The notes under the pieces were generated by a model. That model was given only the letters and a program-made list of their open reading frames with translations. It was not told the origin of the DNA and did not search any database. This document shows positions 45,238 to 54,710 of a stretch of DNA of 64,000 nt, piece after piece. Within the stretch, counting starts at the first letter, position 1. Every line of letters begins with the position of its first letter. The position numbers were made by a program, and so were the translations under genes. The stretch is from a bacterium (lineage in GTDB: Bacteria > SZUA-182 > DTGQ01). The stretch spans positions 62,001 to 126,000 of the forward strand of contig JBFLZW010000013.1 in NCBI GenBank assembly GCA_040755755.1, in the 5' to 3' direction.

Positions 45238-45694
45238 AACAGGACATCTCCTGAACCACCTGCCGGATCACTTCATCCATTTTGCCTTTCAGACAGGAGG
45301 AAAGCTCATCACCGATATCCACCCGGTCCGGTTCTACCGCCACAATTTTAATTTCCGGGATGGGAAGGTTGAGCGTTTTGCCGAGATTGATCAAGTTGAG
45401 GATATCACCCTCATGAGTGCTTATTGGCTGGCAATTTCTTTGGGTTTGAAGCTGGTCCGGAGAAAACACCATCACCGTGCCAGGCTTTTGCCCCATGAAG
45501 GCGGAGTCGATAATTACAATTTTTTCTGTTTCATAATTAAAGTGCCTGAACAGCCGTAGACCATCGGTGGAAATATCCTCGGCCTCAAAGTCCTGGTCCA
45601 GTTCCCGCAGGCAGATCTGCTCGATTACTTTTGGTCCCACGCCGTCATCCTGCATCAGATAGTTGCCGATACCGATAGCGATTTTTTTACCCAT
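45236..45694 (-). CDS. [NiFe] hydrogenase maturation endopeptidase
   Basis: The 152-aa HycI/HyaD/FrxA-type protease begins IAIGIGNYLMQDDGVGPKVI, whose acidic residue binds nickel. Further ligands are Asp in VIIDSAF and His in ISTHEGDIL. It removes the C-terminal peptide of the large subunit after metal insertion. It lies about 120 bases downstream of that subunit's gene, separated by a REP-like palindrome. Confidence 0.92.
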   Translation of the reverse strand: MGKKIAIGIGNYLMQDDGVGPKVIEQICLRELDQDFEAEDISTDGLRLFRHFNYETEKIVIIDSAFMGQKPGTVMVFSPDQLQTQRNCQPISTHEGDILNLINLGKTLNLPIPEIKIVAVEPDRVDIGDELSSCLKGKMDEVIRQVVQEMSC

Positions 45695-45741
45695 ATTTGT
45701 TTCTCCCTCTCTCTCCTCATGGCAGTGATGGTTGTTAAATC

Positions 45742-45793
45742 ACCCCCCTCACACCCTGGCCCTCTCCCCCACGGGGGAGAGGGCAACGTGAGG
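45742..45793. repeat. REP-like palindrome CCCTCTCCCC/GGGGAGAGGG
   Basis: A 10-bp stem (45760-45769 with 45774-45783) has outer arms CCTCAC/GTGAGG. Related palindromes occur inside both MITEs and at about 1206-1240. Confidence 0.7.
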
Positions 45794-45816
45794 AGGATAT
45801 GAATGATACACTCCAC

Positions 45817-47136
45817 CTACTTCACAAAGGTTACGTCCAGATAATGCGTTGAGCAGGAAATACAGGGGTCATAAGCCCGAACGAGCATCTCCAGGTGCAG
45901 TTCCATCTCCGGCTGGCTCTTATTGGCCCGCATCATCTCCGGCACCAGCTTGTCCATATCGCCCTGGATATTGGCATGGTTCTGGTTGGTCGGAATAATG
46001 CAGTTGGCCGAGGTGCACAGGCCTGCATCATCGTATTCATAGTCGTGGAAAAGAATACCCCTCGGTACATCCACAGCTCCCACTCCGCGGCCGGCTCTCG
46101 GCGTGATGACCGGTAACTCCTCATCCCGCATGCCGGCAGCCAGCAGGCTGTCAATAAGCTCCAGCCCGGTAAAGGCGGAATGGACAGCCTCGATGAACTG
46201 GGCTATAGTGTTCAGGTAGGGATTATAACAGGGGACGGAAAATCCCAGTTCCTGAGCCATTCTCTGAGCTTCCGGGTGCAATTGCTGAAAATTGAGATTG
46301 ATCCTGGCCAGGGCCCCAACCATGTAGGAGTCCATGTGATGCCGGGTATATTTAGCTGTGGACAGCGGGCTGACCCATTCGTTGGTTACCGAGCGGTAGT
46401 CCTCCACATCGATCAGGGTCTTTTGACCATCAGGCATAAGGCATCCAATCTGTCCGTCGTACAGGCCATACTCTACCGTGTCCACCAGACCTACATACTC
46501 TGTTTTCCGCTCAAAATGCGGAACCTTATCGACCACTGCCTGAAGGGTCTTGACAGTCGCTTCCACGTCCGGAACGATATTCAAAATACTTTTTTTCAGC
46601 TCGATCAGCTCAGCCTCCGTGACCAGGGAAGAGAAGCCTCCGGGGACAATCCTGACCGGATGCGTGGATCTGCCGCATATGATGCTTGACCAGCGGCTTC
46701 CCAATCCCTTCATGGCCAGGGCCCGTTTGACTACTTCCGGATGGGATTCTGCCAGAGGCATGACCGAGGGAACCCCCAGAAGATCAGGAGCAACGAGAAA
46801 ATAGACATGGAGAATGTGAGAATCGAAATTTTCACCATGCTTCAGGAGCCGCCGCAGTTTCTCGGTCTGCTCGGAGACAGTGATGCCGAGCGCCTTTTCC
46901 GTGGCTTTGATTGAAGCCAGTTGATGACCTACCGAGCAGATGCCGCAGATACGGGAAGTAATACGGGCGATCTCCGAAAAATGCCGTCCCCGGACCATGG
47001 ATTCGAAGAATCTCGGAGCTTCGGGCACCTGCCATTCACACCGCTCAAGTTTGCCGTTGGTGGCATTGACGACGATGTTTCCATGGCCCTCGACCCGGGT
47101 GACATGCTGTAAATTGATATTGATTTTTTGTGCCAT
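45817..47136 (-). CDS. hydA: [NiFe] hydrogenase large (alpha) subunit, group 3b
   Basis: The 439-aa subunit carries the Ni-Fe site. The N-terminal motif is RICGICSVGHQLAS and the C-terminal motif DPCISCSTH, followed by the short extension YLDVTFVK that the maturation protease would remove after His. RVEGHGNIVV is the family start. Length, motifs and the hydBGDA gene order fit cytosolic bidirectional NADP-linked hydrogenases (sulfhydrogenases) of the Pyrococcus SH-I type. Confidence 0.95.
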   Translation of the reverse strand: MAQKININLQHVTRVEGHGNIVVNATNGKLERCEWQVPEAPRFFESMVRGRHFSEIARITSRICGICSVGHQLASIKATEKALGITVSEQTEKLRRLLKHGENFDSHILHVYFLVAPDLLGVPSVMPLAESHPEVVKRALAMKGLGSRWSSIICGRSTHPVRIVPGGFSSLVTEAELIELKKSILNIVPDVEATVKTLQAVVDKVPHFERKTEYVGLVDTVEYGLYDGQIGCLMPDGQKTLIDVEDYRSVTNEWVSPLSTAKYTRHHMDSYMVGALARINLNFQQLHPEAQRMAQELGFSVPCYNPYLNTIAQFIEAVHSAFTGLELIDSLLAAGMRDEELPVITPRAGRGVGAVDVPRGILFHDYEYDDAGLCTSANCIIPTNQNHANIQGDMDKLVPEMMRANKSQPEMELHLEMLVRAYDPCISCSTHYLDVTFVK

Positions 47137-47141
47137 AGAAG

Positions 47142-47888
47142 TTACTCCTCCACCAGATTCGCGGTAAACATCCGGGCTTTGGCCGCGGCGTAAGCGGGCT
47201 GCATTCCCGTCTTGATCAGCAGCTCTACCAGGGAATCCACATTCGGGTTATCCACAAAGCCCCGGCAGGCCTCGCAGGGGATGCCGTTGGTTGGACAGAG
47301 AGCACCACAGCCTGCCCTGGCCACCACGCCAAGACAGGTATCCTGAAGCTCGTAGCGGCAGATGTTTTCCTTCTTTTTACATTCCACGCAGACCGGATAG
47401 TTCGGAATAGTCGGTGCCTTGCCATGCAGCAGGTCCGAAACCAGCCGGACGAATTCCGCCCGGTCGACCGGACAGCCGGGAATCGCCAGATCCACCGGAA
47501 TGGCCGCTGAAATAGGCAGGGCTTTCTGGGTTTCGAGGTGAGGCAGGGTCGCATCCGCACCGTACACCTCCACCTTGTATTTATAATCGGGCTTATGATT
47601 CTTCAGGGCATTGATTCCGCCCGTGGCCGCGCAGGAACCATAGGCAACCACCAGATTGGCCCGCTGGCGGATCTTTTGCAGCCGGGCGCGGTCCTTTTCC
47701 CGGGAAAAGCTCCCCTCCACGAAGGCAATGTCCAAAGGTGCGGAGCAGGTTTCTTTCATGATCTCCCGAAACTCCACAACCTCCACCGCCTGAAGCAGCT
47801 TCAATAAATCCTGATCGAAATTGGCAATTTCCACCTGGCATCCTTCGCAACTGGTGAAGTCAAAAAAGGCGACCTTTGGTATACTCAT
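47142..47888 (-). CDS. hydD: [NiFe] hydrogenase small (delta) subunit
   Basis: The 248-aa subunit begins with FFDFTSCEGCQVEIANFD, the proximal cluster ligands. VAYGSCAATGGI and IPGCPVDRAEF complete that cluster. A C-terminal Cys-rich region (CVECKKKENIC, CLGVVARAGCGALCP, IPCEACRG) supplies two further clusters. It relays electrons from the Ni-Fe site. It abuts hydG directly and precedes hydA by 5 bases. Confidence 0.94.
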   Translation of the reverse strand: MSIPKVAFFDFTSCEGCQVEIANFDQDLLKLLQAVEVVEFREIMKETCSAPLDIAFVEGSFSREKDRARLQKIRQRANLVVAYGSCAATGGINALKNHKPDYKYKVEVYGADATLPHLETQKALPISAAIPVDLAIPGCPVDRAEFVRLVSDLLHGKAPTIPNYPVCVECKKKENICRYELQDTCLGVVARAGCGALCPTNGIPCEACRGFVDNPNVDSLVELLIKTGMQPAYAAAKARMFTANLVEE

Positions 47889-48773
47889 TTAGAACGCCTC
47901 CTCCAGATTTTTAATCCTGGCATAGTTGAAAACCGGCCCATCGGTGCAGACATAGAGGCCATTGATCTGGCAATGACCACATTTTCCCACTCCGCATTTC
48001 ATTCTCCGCTCCAGGTCAACATAGATATGAGAATCCGGAACAGCCAGTTTTTGCAGTTCCTTGATAACAAATTTGTACATGATCGGCGGACCGCAGATAA
48101 TCACCCGGTAATCTTCGCTGATGCTGGTTTGAGCAAACAGGGTGGTGATTACTCCTACATTCCCTTTCCAGTCAGGGCTCCCCTGATCCACGGTCTCATG
48201 ATACTCGATCCACTCGCTCCCATCCCTCCATCGGGCCAGATCATCCAGGAAAAGCTGGTCCTTCGGGGAGCGGGCACCGAAAAACAGGACAAATCGGCCA
48301 AACTCTTCCCTCCGGTCCTCGATGTATTCAATCATGCTTCTGGTAGGGCATAAACCGATTCCTCCGGCGACTATCAGCACATTATGGCCTTTGAATTCCT
48401 CCACCGGAAAGCCTGTTCCCAGGGGGCCTCGAATGTACATGGTATCGCCCTCGTTCAGGTTCCACAGGGCAGTGGAAACGCGTCCGGCTTTTCGAATCAC
48501 CAGGTCAAAATACCCTTCCCGGGTGGGGGAAGAGGCGATTCCCAGCGGAATTTCGCCGAAACCGAACAGGGATGCCTCGACAATCTGGCCAGGCTGGTGG
48601 GCTATCGAAGTGCCATCCGTAAAGGCGAGGCGAAACTGTTTCTCGGTTCTGGCCATTGGCTGAACCTGAAGTATTCTGGCCGGTTTTGGCAAAAATATAT
48701 TTTCCCCTTCCCGAACAGCTTCTTCGGTAATTAATTTATCTTCCTTATCATCAGTATAATAAGGGTGACTCAT
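47889..48773 (-). CDS. hydG: Hydrogenase gamma subunit, FAD/NAD(P)-binding
   Basis: The 294-aa ferredoxin-reductase-like subunit has a flavin-binding barrel (GSASIAHQPGQI-like region near 50, and GPLGTGFP). An NAD(P) domain follows (VLIVAGGIGLCPTRSMIEY, VIICGPPIMYKF), and a C-terminal [2Fe-2S] ligand set (RRMKCGVGKCGHCQ ... VCTDGPVF). It exchanges electrons with NADP(H). The first 30 residues are less conserved. It is followed without a gap by hydD. Confidence 0.94.
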   Translation of the reverse strand: MSHPYYTDDKEDKLITEEAVREGENIFLPKPARILQVQPMARTEKQFRLAFTDGTSIAHQPGQIVEASLFGFGEIPLGIASSPTREGYFDLVIRKAGRVSTALWNLNEGDTMYIRGPLGTGFPVEEFKGHNVLIVAGGIGLCPTRSMIEYIEDRREEFGRFVLFFGARSPKDQLFLDDLARWRDGSEWIEYHETVDQGSPDWKGNVGVITTLFAQTSISEDYRVIICGPPIMYKFVIKELQKLAVPDSHIYVDLERRMKCGVGKCGHCQINGLYVCTDGPVFNYARIKNLEEAF

Positions 48774-48774
48774 A

Positions 48775-49800
48775 CTATCCCTCCATAATTTTATTGAGGA
48801 CAGGCACCGGGTTGGCCAGATCTGCCGGACAGGCTGCAGCGCAGCGGCCGCATCCTACACAGGCAGGTCCCCCTAATTTTGAATTCAGATAAACAGCCTT
48901 GCGCATGATCCGGTGACGGTACCGGGAAGAACGGTCCTCCCGGAAGTTTTCCGTACCACCCTGCACGGTAACTTTGGCAAAATCCTCGGTCAGACAGCCA
49001 TCCCAGGTCCGAAACCGGGTTCCCGATACCTGATCGAGATTCCAGACATCCTGGACATCAAAACAGTAGCAGGTTGGACAAACCAGATTACAGGCTCCGC
49101 AGGAGAAACAGCGGCCAGCCATCTCTTCCCAAATCGGGTGGTGAAAGGAATGGTTTACCTTTTCGGCAACTTCTTCCGACAGGTGAAGCAGCTTCTGGGA
49201 ACATCGATCGGTTTGCCCGTACAGGATTTCCTTATGCATTTCCACCTGTTGAGGCGCAGCCTGAGAAAATTTCCCCTGAGTAAGCAGAGCTTCCCCTTTT
49301 TCGGTGGCTACCTCAACCACAAACCCTTCTTCCCCGATATCGGTCAGGAACAGATCATACCCCGTGGTAACGATGCTGGCTCCTATGCTTTCGAAGAAGG
49401 CGGTTTTGAAGACCTGATGGACATTGATGCCTACAATGGTGGTTGAATGACGGTTAGCCAGGTAATTCCAGTCCTTTTTCCCCTCGCTGAACAGATGGTC
49501 CAGCATGGAAATGGCCTTGATGTCATACGGATGCACACCGAAAAGGATCCTTGGCCTCGGTTCTATACACCCCTGAAACCCTTCGGGAGAGAATTTGACC
49601 AGGTCCTGCTGAGGCTGAAAAAAATACTTCTTGGGAGGGAGGATGGTCGTATCAAAATCCAACCGCAATTCAGCAGGGCTCTCGATCTTGTCGAACACAA
49701 ACCGATTCTTTTTGGCCTTTGGACCCACCACTTCCTGCGAGGCAATGAGATTCTGAACAAATGGCCCCAGTTCGTCTCTTTGTAGAAAAAGCAGTCGCAT
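48775..49800 (-). CDS. hydB: Hydrogenase beta subunit, 4Fe-4S protein
   Basis: The product of about 341 aa has two [4Fe-4S] motifs in its C-terminal third: CFSCGACNLVCPTC and CVGCGRCAAACP. WDGCLTEDFAKV lies between them. The N-terminal part matches the AsrA/HydB beta-subunit family (PRILFGVHPYDIKAISMLDH). It connects the flavin subunit with the electron pathway. The ATG at 49800 follows AAGGGGAAT; the longer frame to 49857 has no ribosome site. It is first of hydBGDA. Confidence 0.93.
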   Translation of the reverse strand: MRLLFLQRDELGPFVQNLIASQEVVGPKAKKNRFVFDKIESPAELRLDFDTTILPPKKYFFQPQQDLVKFSPEGFQGCIEPRPRILFGVHPYDIKAISMLDHLFSEGKKDWNYLANRHSTTIVGINVHQVFKTAFFESIGASIVTTGYDLFLTDIGEEGFVVEVATEKGEALLTQGKFSQAAPQQVEMHKEILYGQTDRCSQKLLHLSEEVAEKVNHSFHHPIWEEMAGRCFSCGACNLVCPTCYCFDVQDVWNLDQVSGTRFRTWDGCLTEDFAKVTVQGGTENFREDRSSRYRHRIMRKAVYLNSKLGGPACVGCGRCAAACPADLANPVPVLNKIMEG

Positions 49801-49829
49801 ATTCCCCTTTCTCCCTTCGGTGACCGGTG

Positions 49830-49857
49830 ATAATGAATTTCGTTGCGGTACTTTCAA
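49830..49857 (-). promoter_or_regulatory. Possible promoter of the hydrogenase operon
   Basis: On the reverse strand TTGAAA (49857-49852) and CATTAT (49835-49830) are 16 bases apart, with about 30 bases to the hydB start. Confidence 0.4.
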
Positions 49858-50571
49858 TTCACCACCTATGGTTAATGATGTTTAAAGATGCTTCAAAGTT
49901 GTTCCCATCCATGCCCAGGAAACAACCTGGCTTGAAGAAAAAATGCCAAGATTGCCTGCTAACTACCTCTCCGCTGACTTCTATTTATCATATCGCGTTA
50001 TATATACCGCGCTCCTCCCATCATCCTTTTTCTCATGAGCAGAAGGGATGACGGGCTATCCAAAAAACCTGTGGTAATATTGGTATATACCAAAACCAAG
50101 GAGGAGTGGTTTATTCTCTCCAGATGAAGAGACGATCAGAAGTGGTCGATATAAAGCATAGGGGCAAATCAATTTTGCCCTGCTCAGGTAATTATCCTTC
50201 TCAATAATTTATGCCTTCCTAAAAATTTATGCCTTCCTAAAAAAAATTTCCGAGAAACCATCGACCCTTACTCTTACACCACCTGGCAGGAATCATATAT
50301 TTCTCGGAACACGCTTATAACTGTAAATCAAACTGTCCCTAATGTCAACCTAAAATACGTAAAAAGTACATAGTATTAACTCTATATTTGCGTATTAAAG
50401 CGGATTATTTCGAGCAACCTTTAAGTTTTTTTACCTTGTGGAGAGTGAGTGAACAGCCCCGGCTGCATCGGCATTGCATCCGGAACCGTTCACTCCCTGC
50501 TCCTTATGCTCTCCTATTCCAGCAGATAGAATTGCATCCCTTACCCTCATATGGATACGGACTGTACCTCT
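49858..50571. other. Intergenic region, no gene seen
   Basis: The stretch holds a tandem duplication of AATTTATGCCTTCCTAAAA (50206-50244), the palindrome TGGTATATACCA (about 50080), and a GGGGCAAA/TTTGCCC hairpin (about 50161-50180). Small frames have no support. It separates the hydrogenase operon from the end of the envelope cluster. Confidence 0.4.
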
Positions 50572-52971
50572 CTATGGGTACGACTGCCCTGGATGGTATT
50601 TCAGGGTTACCCGCAAATAACAGGGAGCGCCGGTATATCCCCAGTCGTCATCGGGATGAGCTGAGTTGACATAGTTAAAGTCACTGATGCTCAGGTAAAA
50701 TTTACCTTTCCAGGCATCTCCAACCCAGAATTTTTGATTTGTCCCTTCTTTCGGTATCGTAACCTCGAAGGGGCTGACAGCAGTGTCAACATCTCCGGCA
50801 CTGGCCATAAATCCGTCTGAATCCCGTGGGCGATCGACCAGTATCCTGTTCTGATTCCAGTCCCGGTAAAGTTTCCAGACGTATTCCACATCAGAACCCG
50901 GAGCACCGGTATGGAAATCGATGATGATGTCATAGTACCATTTGGTTGGAGCAGGCTGGTTCCCATCCTCCAGGGGGGTAAGGTCGATCTGGAACCAGTC
51001 CTGATCGCCCTGAAAATCGATATATCCCGCAATCCAGGGGAAAGAGATGGTCGCCTGGTCATTGCTGCGCGCAATGGTGATTTTCTTCGAACTCATTTCC
51101 TCTGGATGATTTGGATCATTCAGCCGGTTGGGATCATGGAAATCGAGAATTCTGGTATTGACCCGGTAATCTTTTTTTATCAGAGAAGTATGTTCGAGCT
51201 TAATCGAAGCGGCGGATTCATCCGCAAGCTCCATGATTTCGGTATAATAGACGACCGCATTCTGATCAATGGCAGGATCGGGCGGCAGAGCCTGCGGAAT
51301 ATCCCGGATATTGGCCTGAATCCGGTAGGGATTCAGCCCATCGCCATTATCCCCCTGGTAATCACAGACCCTGAAGAAATAGGAGAGCGGGCTCAAGGTT
51401 TCCTGTGCCGGAACAAGAACACTCATCTTGAGCTCACCGGGACCAGGCTCACCATTATTATCAAAGGCCCTCCTGATCACCTCGTCACGCATAAGGCTGA
51501 GGGAGTAGTCCACCGGGGAAGCCTGGGAATTGGTGTCCAGGAATACCTCAAGCACCCTGGGGCTGCTGGTATCTGTTATCCCCATCCGATACCAGTCCTC
51601 GTCTCCCCGAAAGGCGATTTTAGCCGGAGTGAGGCTGTCCGAAACGAGAATATCGGCGGTATCGATGGTATTGTTTCCGATAGCGGTCTCACCGGTATCG
51701 GGATCGATAACCTTCACTGCATCTTCGGCAGGATCGCTCACGTCCAGGACCTCGATCAGGACGCGGTACGGGGCCGATCGGGTGATGATCTTTCCCTGGG
51801 CAGCCTGAACCACAAGGTAATGGTCCCCTGCTCCGGCCTTGATCTGGTTTTGACAGGTTGTCGATCCGCCGGTATAGCTATGGGAAAGCAGGGCTGCTCC
51901 GCCTGCATCCTCCAGGGAGAGCTGATAGGTGAAGCTCAGGCCCTGCCCCTGATCATCGAAGCTTATTGCCAGAACTTTGCAGCCCGAAGCAATGATATCG
52001 TCAAGGCAGATGAGGTACCAGTCCTGATCCCCCAGGTAATCGAGGGAGCCTTCTGCAGTGAAGGTGCGGGTTGCGGCATCATATTCCATGGAGGAGGCGC
52101 TCGCTCTCGCATCGTTGGTATCCTGCTCATCAGCCTCACAGGAGGCCACGCAGATATCATAGGGTGAAGCCTGATCGAAGTCATCCCGTCCGTAATCTTC
52201 GATCAGCACATAATAATCTCCGGCAGCAAGATACGGGAGAAGATGGCAGCCATTCCCCTGTCCCTGAGCCGGCAGGGAGGAGAAGGATTCAGCCAGCACG
52301 CCCTGACTGTCGTAGAGCTCGAGTGCAAGCTGCACTTGTGTTCCGCCGGAGAAGGGGGTAAAGTCAACCAGGATGTCATAGACGCCGTCTGTTGGGGCTG
52401 TAAACCGGAAGCAGTCGATATCACCGATAGAGCTGATACTGTCACTCCGGCAGCTCTCCGGGTCATCGACAATGAGCACAAGGGCCTGGGCGAAATTTTC
52501 ATTTCCTTCCGGACCCCTGGCAAAATCGAGGGTGAGGTAATAGGGATTATTCGATGATTCATCATCCATGAGGTCCCGCACGGAAATATAAATATCCTGC
52601 GGGGCATGGATAGCGATATTCAGGGAAATCCGGGCTGGCAGATAACTGCCCTCGGGTGCATGGTCAGCCATGAGCCTCACTCTGCTGCCATCTGCATCCT
52701 GCCGGTAAACGGTTACCAGAAGCTCTTCATCGGAGCGATAGGTGTTGGATGCACAATTAACCTGGAGGATGCTGTTGGCTTCAACCGCCCGGAAGTGATA
52801 CCAGTCAACCTCTCCGGGCTTCGAGATGGTCCCGGACACCTGCTGCCGCAAAGCCAGTTCCCGGACCGTGTTTTCCTGTTTCGCGGGAGACTTGCTGCCG
52901 CAGGAGCAGAGCCATACTGCCGCTATGGGGATGAAAAGGGATAAGGCCATTGTTCGATCGGTGCATTTCAT
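50572..52971 (-). CDS. Lipoprotein with repeated PPC-type domains
   Basis: The 799-aa product has a lipoprotein signal (FIPIAAVWLCSCGSKS, Cys near residue 24). About five copies follow of a beta-sandwich resembling the bacterial pre-peptidase C-terminal (PPC) domain, marked by GEVDWYHFRA, GDIDCFRFTAP, GDQDWYLICL, GDEDWYRMGI and GDQDWFQIDL, each followed by a Tyr-Tyr-rich strand. No catalytic domain is present, so it is probably an adhesive or calcium-binding surface protein. The ATG at 52971 is chosen for the signal peptide. It is the last gene of the envelope cluster. Confidence 0.8.
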   Translation of the reverse strand: MKCTDRTMALSLFIPIAAVWLCSCGSKSPAKQENTVRELALRQQVSGTISKPGEVDWYHFRAVEANSILQVNCASNTYRSDEELLVTVYRQDADGSRVRLMADHAPEGSYLPARISLNIAIHAPQDIYISVRDLMDDESSNNPYYLTLDFARGPEGNENFAQALVLIVDDPESCRSDSISSIGDIDCFRFTAPTDGVYDILVDFTPFSGGTQVQLALELYDSQGVLAESFSSLPAQGQGNGCHLLPYLAAGDYYVLIEDYGRDDFDQASPYDICVASCEADEQDTNDARASASSMEYDAATRTFTAEGSLDYLGDQDWYLICLDDIIASGCKVLAISFDDQGQGLSFTYQLSLEDAGGAALLSHSYTGGSTTCQNQIKAGAGDHYLVVQAAQGKIITRSAPYRVLIEVLDVSDPAEDAVKVIDPDTGETAIGNNTIDTADILVSDSLTPAKIAFRGDEDWYRMGITDTSSPRVLEVFLDTNSQASPVDYSLSLMRDEVIRRAFDNNGEPGPGELKMSVLVPAQETLSPLSYFFRVCDYQGDNGDGLNPYRIQANIRDIPQALPPDPAIDQNAVVYYTEIMELADESAASIKLEHTSLIKKDYRVNTRILDFHDPNRLNDPNHPEEMSSKKITIARSNDQATISFPWIAGYIDFQGDQDWFQIDLTPLEDGNQPAPTKWYYDIIIDFHTGAPGSDVEYVWKLYRDWNQNRILVDRPRDSDGFMASAGDVDTAVSPFEVTIPKEGTNQKFWVGDAWKGKFYLSISDFNYVNSAHPDDDWGYTGAPCYLRVTLKYHPGQSYP

Positions 52972-52987
52972 GATGAAGCCCCCCTTG

Positions 52988-54607
52988 TTACTGAAGCAGG
53001 ACAAAATCCTGTGGGGTAAGGATAATATGTTTATTGGGTTCGTTGATATTTACGACCACCTCGGCCATCCGGAAGATCGGCGTGATGGATGGATTATCTT
53101 CCGGCACCTCGGCAATGTAGAAGCGGATAAGGTTATCTCCCGGACGCAAGGCAACGCCGTTCTCCGTGGTACACCCCAGGGTGTCCATGAGGTCGATATT
53201 CGAAATCGTGAAATGGTACTGCCGTACATAGGAGGGCAGGGATGATCCCTGCGACAGGGGCACTAACCCCTGGTCCCTGACATCGTACTGATAGCTGTAT
53301 CGCTCCCGTATCCTGGGATCATTCGAGGTGACATTGGTATGCCGCTGGACCTCCTGGTAATCCGCTACGCCGTCAAAATCGCAATCAGCGGTGGATTGGT
53401 CTTCGAGAGGATTTGTGCCCATGGGAAATTCAAGGCCATCTGGGATGCCATCTGCATCCGAATCCGCAACATGCCGGTTGGTGCCCTTGACATATTCCTC
53501 GCAGTCCGTCAACCCATCGTTATCGGAATCCGGCCAGATGCCATCGGGCATCTGATCGCAGGGGCTGTCCGGCAGCCGGGGATTGAGCTCATGACCGGGG
53601 GAGCTTGATTTGACCTCGAAGAAATCGCTGAGCCCGTCGGCGTCAGTGTCCCGGCTGCCCGGATCGGTGCCGCGAGCCGCTTCCTCCTCATCGGTGAGGC
53701 CGTCGGCGTCGCTGTCGGCATACACCAGCTCTAGCCCCGGCCTGACATTATAGTTGAAGGCAACCAGGTATTTGATCTTGTACTCGACCGTCAGGCGCAT
53801 ATCGACAATATTGATAAAATCGATAGCTTCAGCGTTTTCGAACAGACGAAACTGCCCCTCCCCCCGGTCAGCCATCCCTTCCAGGGTCGTTTCCGCCATC
53901 TGCCGGGCCAGTTGTCCATCTGCCGTCGGCGGAAAATTGCCAAGCAGGAGAAAGGTATGGAAATTAAAGGACCCGACTCCCATCTGGGCAGCCATCTCGC
54001 GCATTTCATTGACCCGGTTCCAGATATCCGTATCGGACTGCCTGCCGCCCTGGACGTTGGACATGCCGTCACTCAGAAAGACGACAATGTACTTGGTGCG
54101 GATAAGGTTCTGTTCCTCCTGTGCCTTCACCCGGTTGATGTCCCGCTCGATATCGGCATATATGGCCTCCAGGGTTCCCAGATAATCGGTCATGGTATCG
54201 TTGGCCACCCGGTTCAGGACCCGGTTGATCTCGTCAGGATCTTTGGTAAACCCTCCCCGGCCATCGGTGGTCCTTGTCCGCTCGAAGACATCGTTATTCC
54301 AGAGCATGATCTCAAAGGAGGTGTTCTCGTTGCTGTTATAGGTATCGACAAAGGTCCGCACCGCCTCGATCCGCAGAAAGTGCGGATCAGACCCCACCAG
54401 TTGGCCGTTGACCGTATCCCCCATGCTCAAGGAGCAGTCAATGGCAAACAGGACCTTGACCGGAAAGCGGATCTCATCAGGGCTTTCGGTAACAAACATT
54501 CCCTCAAGCGTTACCTTGGGCAGGGACTGGATCCTCTCAAGATCAGGCCCGCCCCCGCACCCCAGGGCAACAGAAAGGATGAGGCAGACAAAGAGGGAAA
54601 ATACCAT
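52988..54607 (-). CDS. VWA-domain lipoprotein with thrombospondin type 3 repeats
   Basis: The product of about 539 aa has a lipobox VALGC (Cys near 16). A von Willebrand A domain (about 50-290) has the MIDAS motif DCSLS and YIVVFLSDGMSN. Calcium-binding thrombospondin type 3-like repeats follow (DSDADGLTDEEEAARGTDP, DSDNDGLTDCEEYVKGTN, DSDADGIPDG). A beta-rich C-terminal domain of about 100 residues ends it. The ATG at 54607 is preferred: the longer frame to 54937 overlaps the upstream gene in another frame and crosses a CACAGAGA repeat. It is probably surface exposed and binds a partner through the metal site. Confidence 0.85.
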   Translation of the reverse strand: MVFSLFVCLILSVALGCGGGPDLERIQSLPKVTLEGMFVTESPDEIRFPVKVLFAIDCSLSMGDTVNGQLVGSDPHFLRIEAVRTFVDTYNSNENTSFEIMLWNNDVFERTRTTDGRGGFTKDPDEINRVLNRVANDTMTDYLGTLEAIYADIERDINRVKAQEEQNLIRTKYIVVFLSDGMSNVQGGRQSDTDIWNRVNEMREMAAQMGVGSFNFHTFLLLGNFPPTADGQLARQMAETTLEGMADRGEGQFRLFENAEAIDFINIVDMRLTVEYKIKYLVAFNYNVRPGLELVYADSDADGLTDEEEAARGTDPGSRDTDADGLSDFFEVKSSSPGHELNPRLPDSPCDQMPDGIWPDSDNDGLTDCEEYVKGTNRHVADSDADGIPDGLEFPMGTNPLEDQSTADCDFDGVADYQEVQRHTNVTSNDPRIRERYSYQYDVRDQGLVPLSQGSSLPSYVRQYHFTISNIDLMDTLGCTTENGVALRPGDNLIRFYIAEVPEDNPSITPIFRMAEVVVNINEPNKHIILTPQDFVLLQ

Positions 54608-54710
54608 GCTTCCCGGTAACTCCTGAGTCCCCTCTGTGTCTCTGTGTCTCTGTGGTTTCCTTTCCCTGCGATCTTTGCTGATCCTTCCATCCGGTTGTTT
54701 GCCATTACCG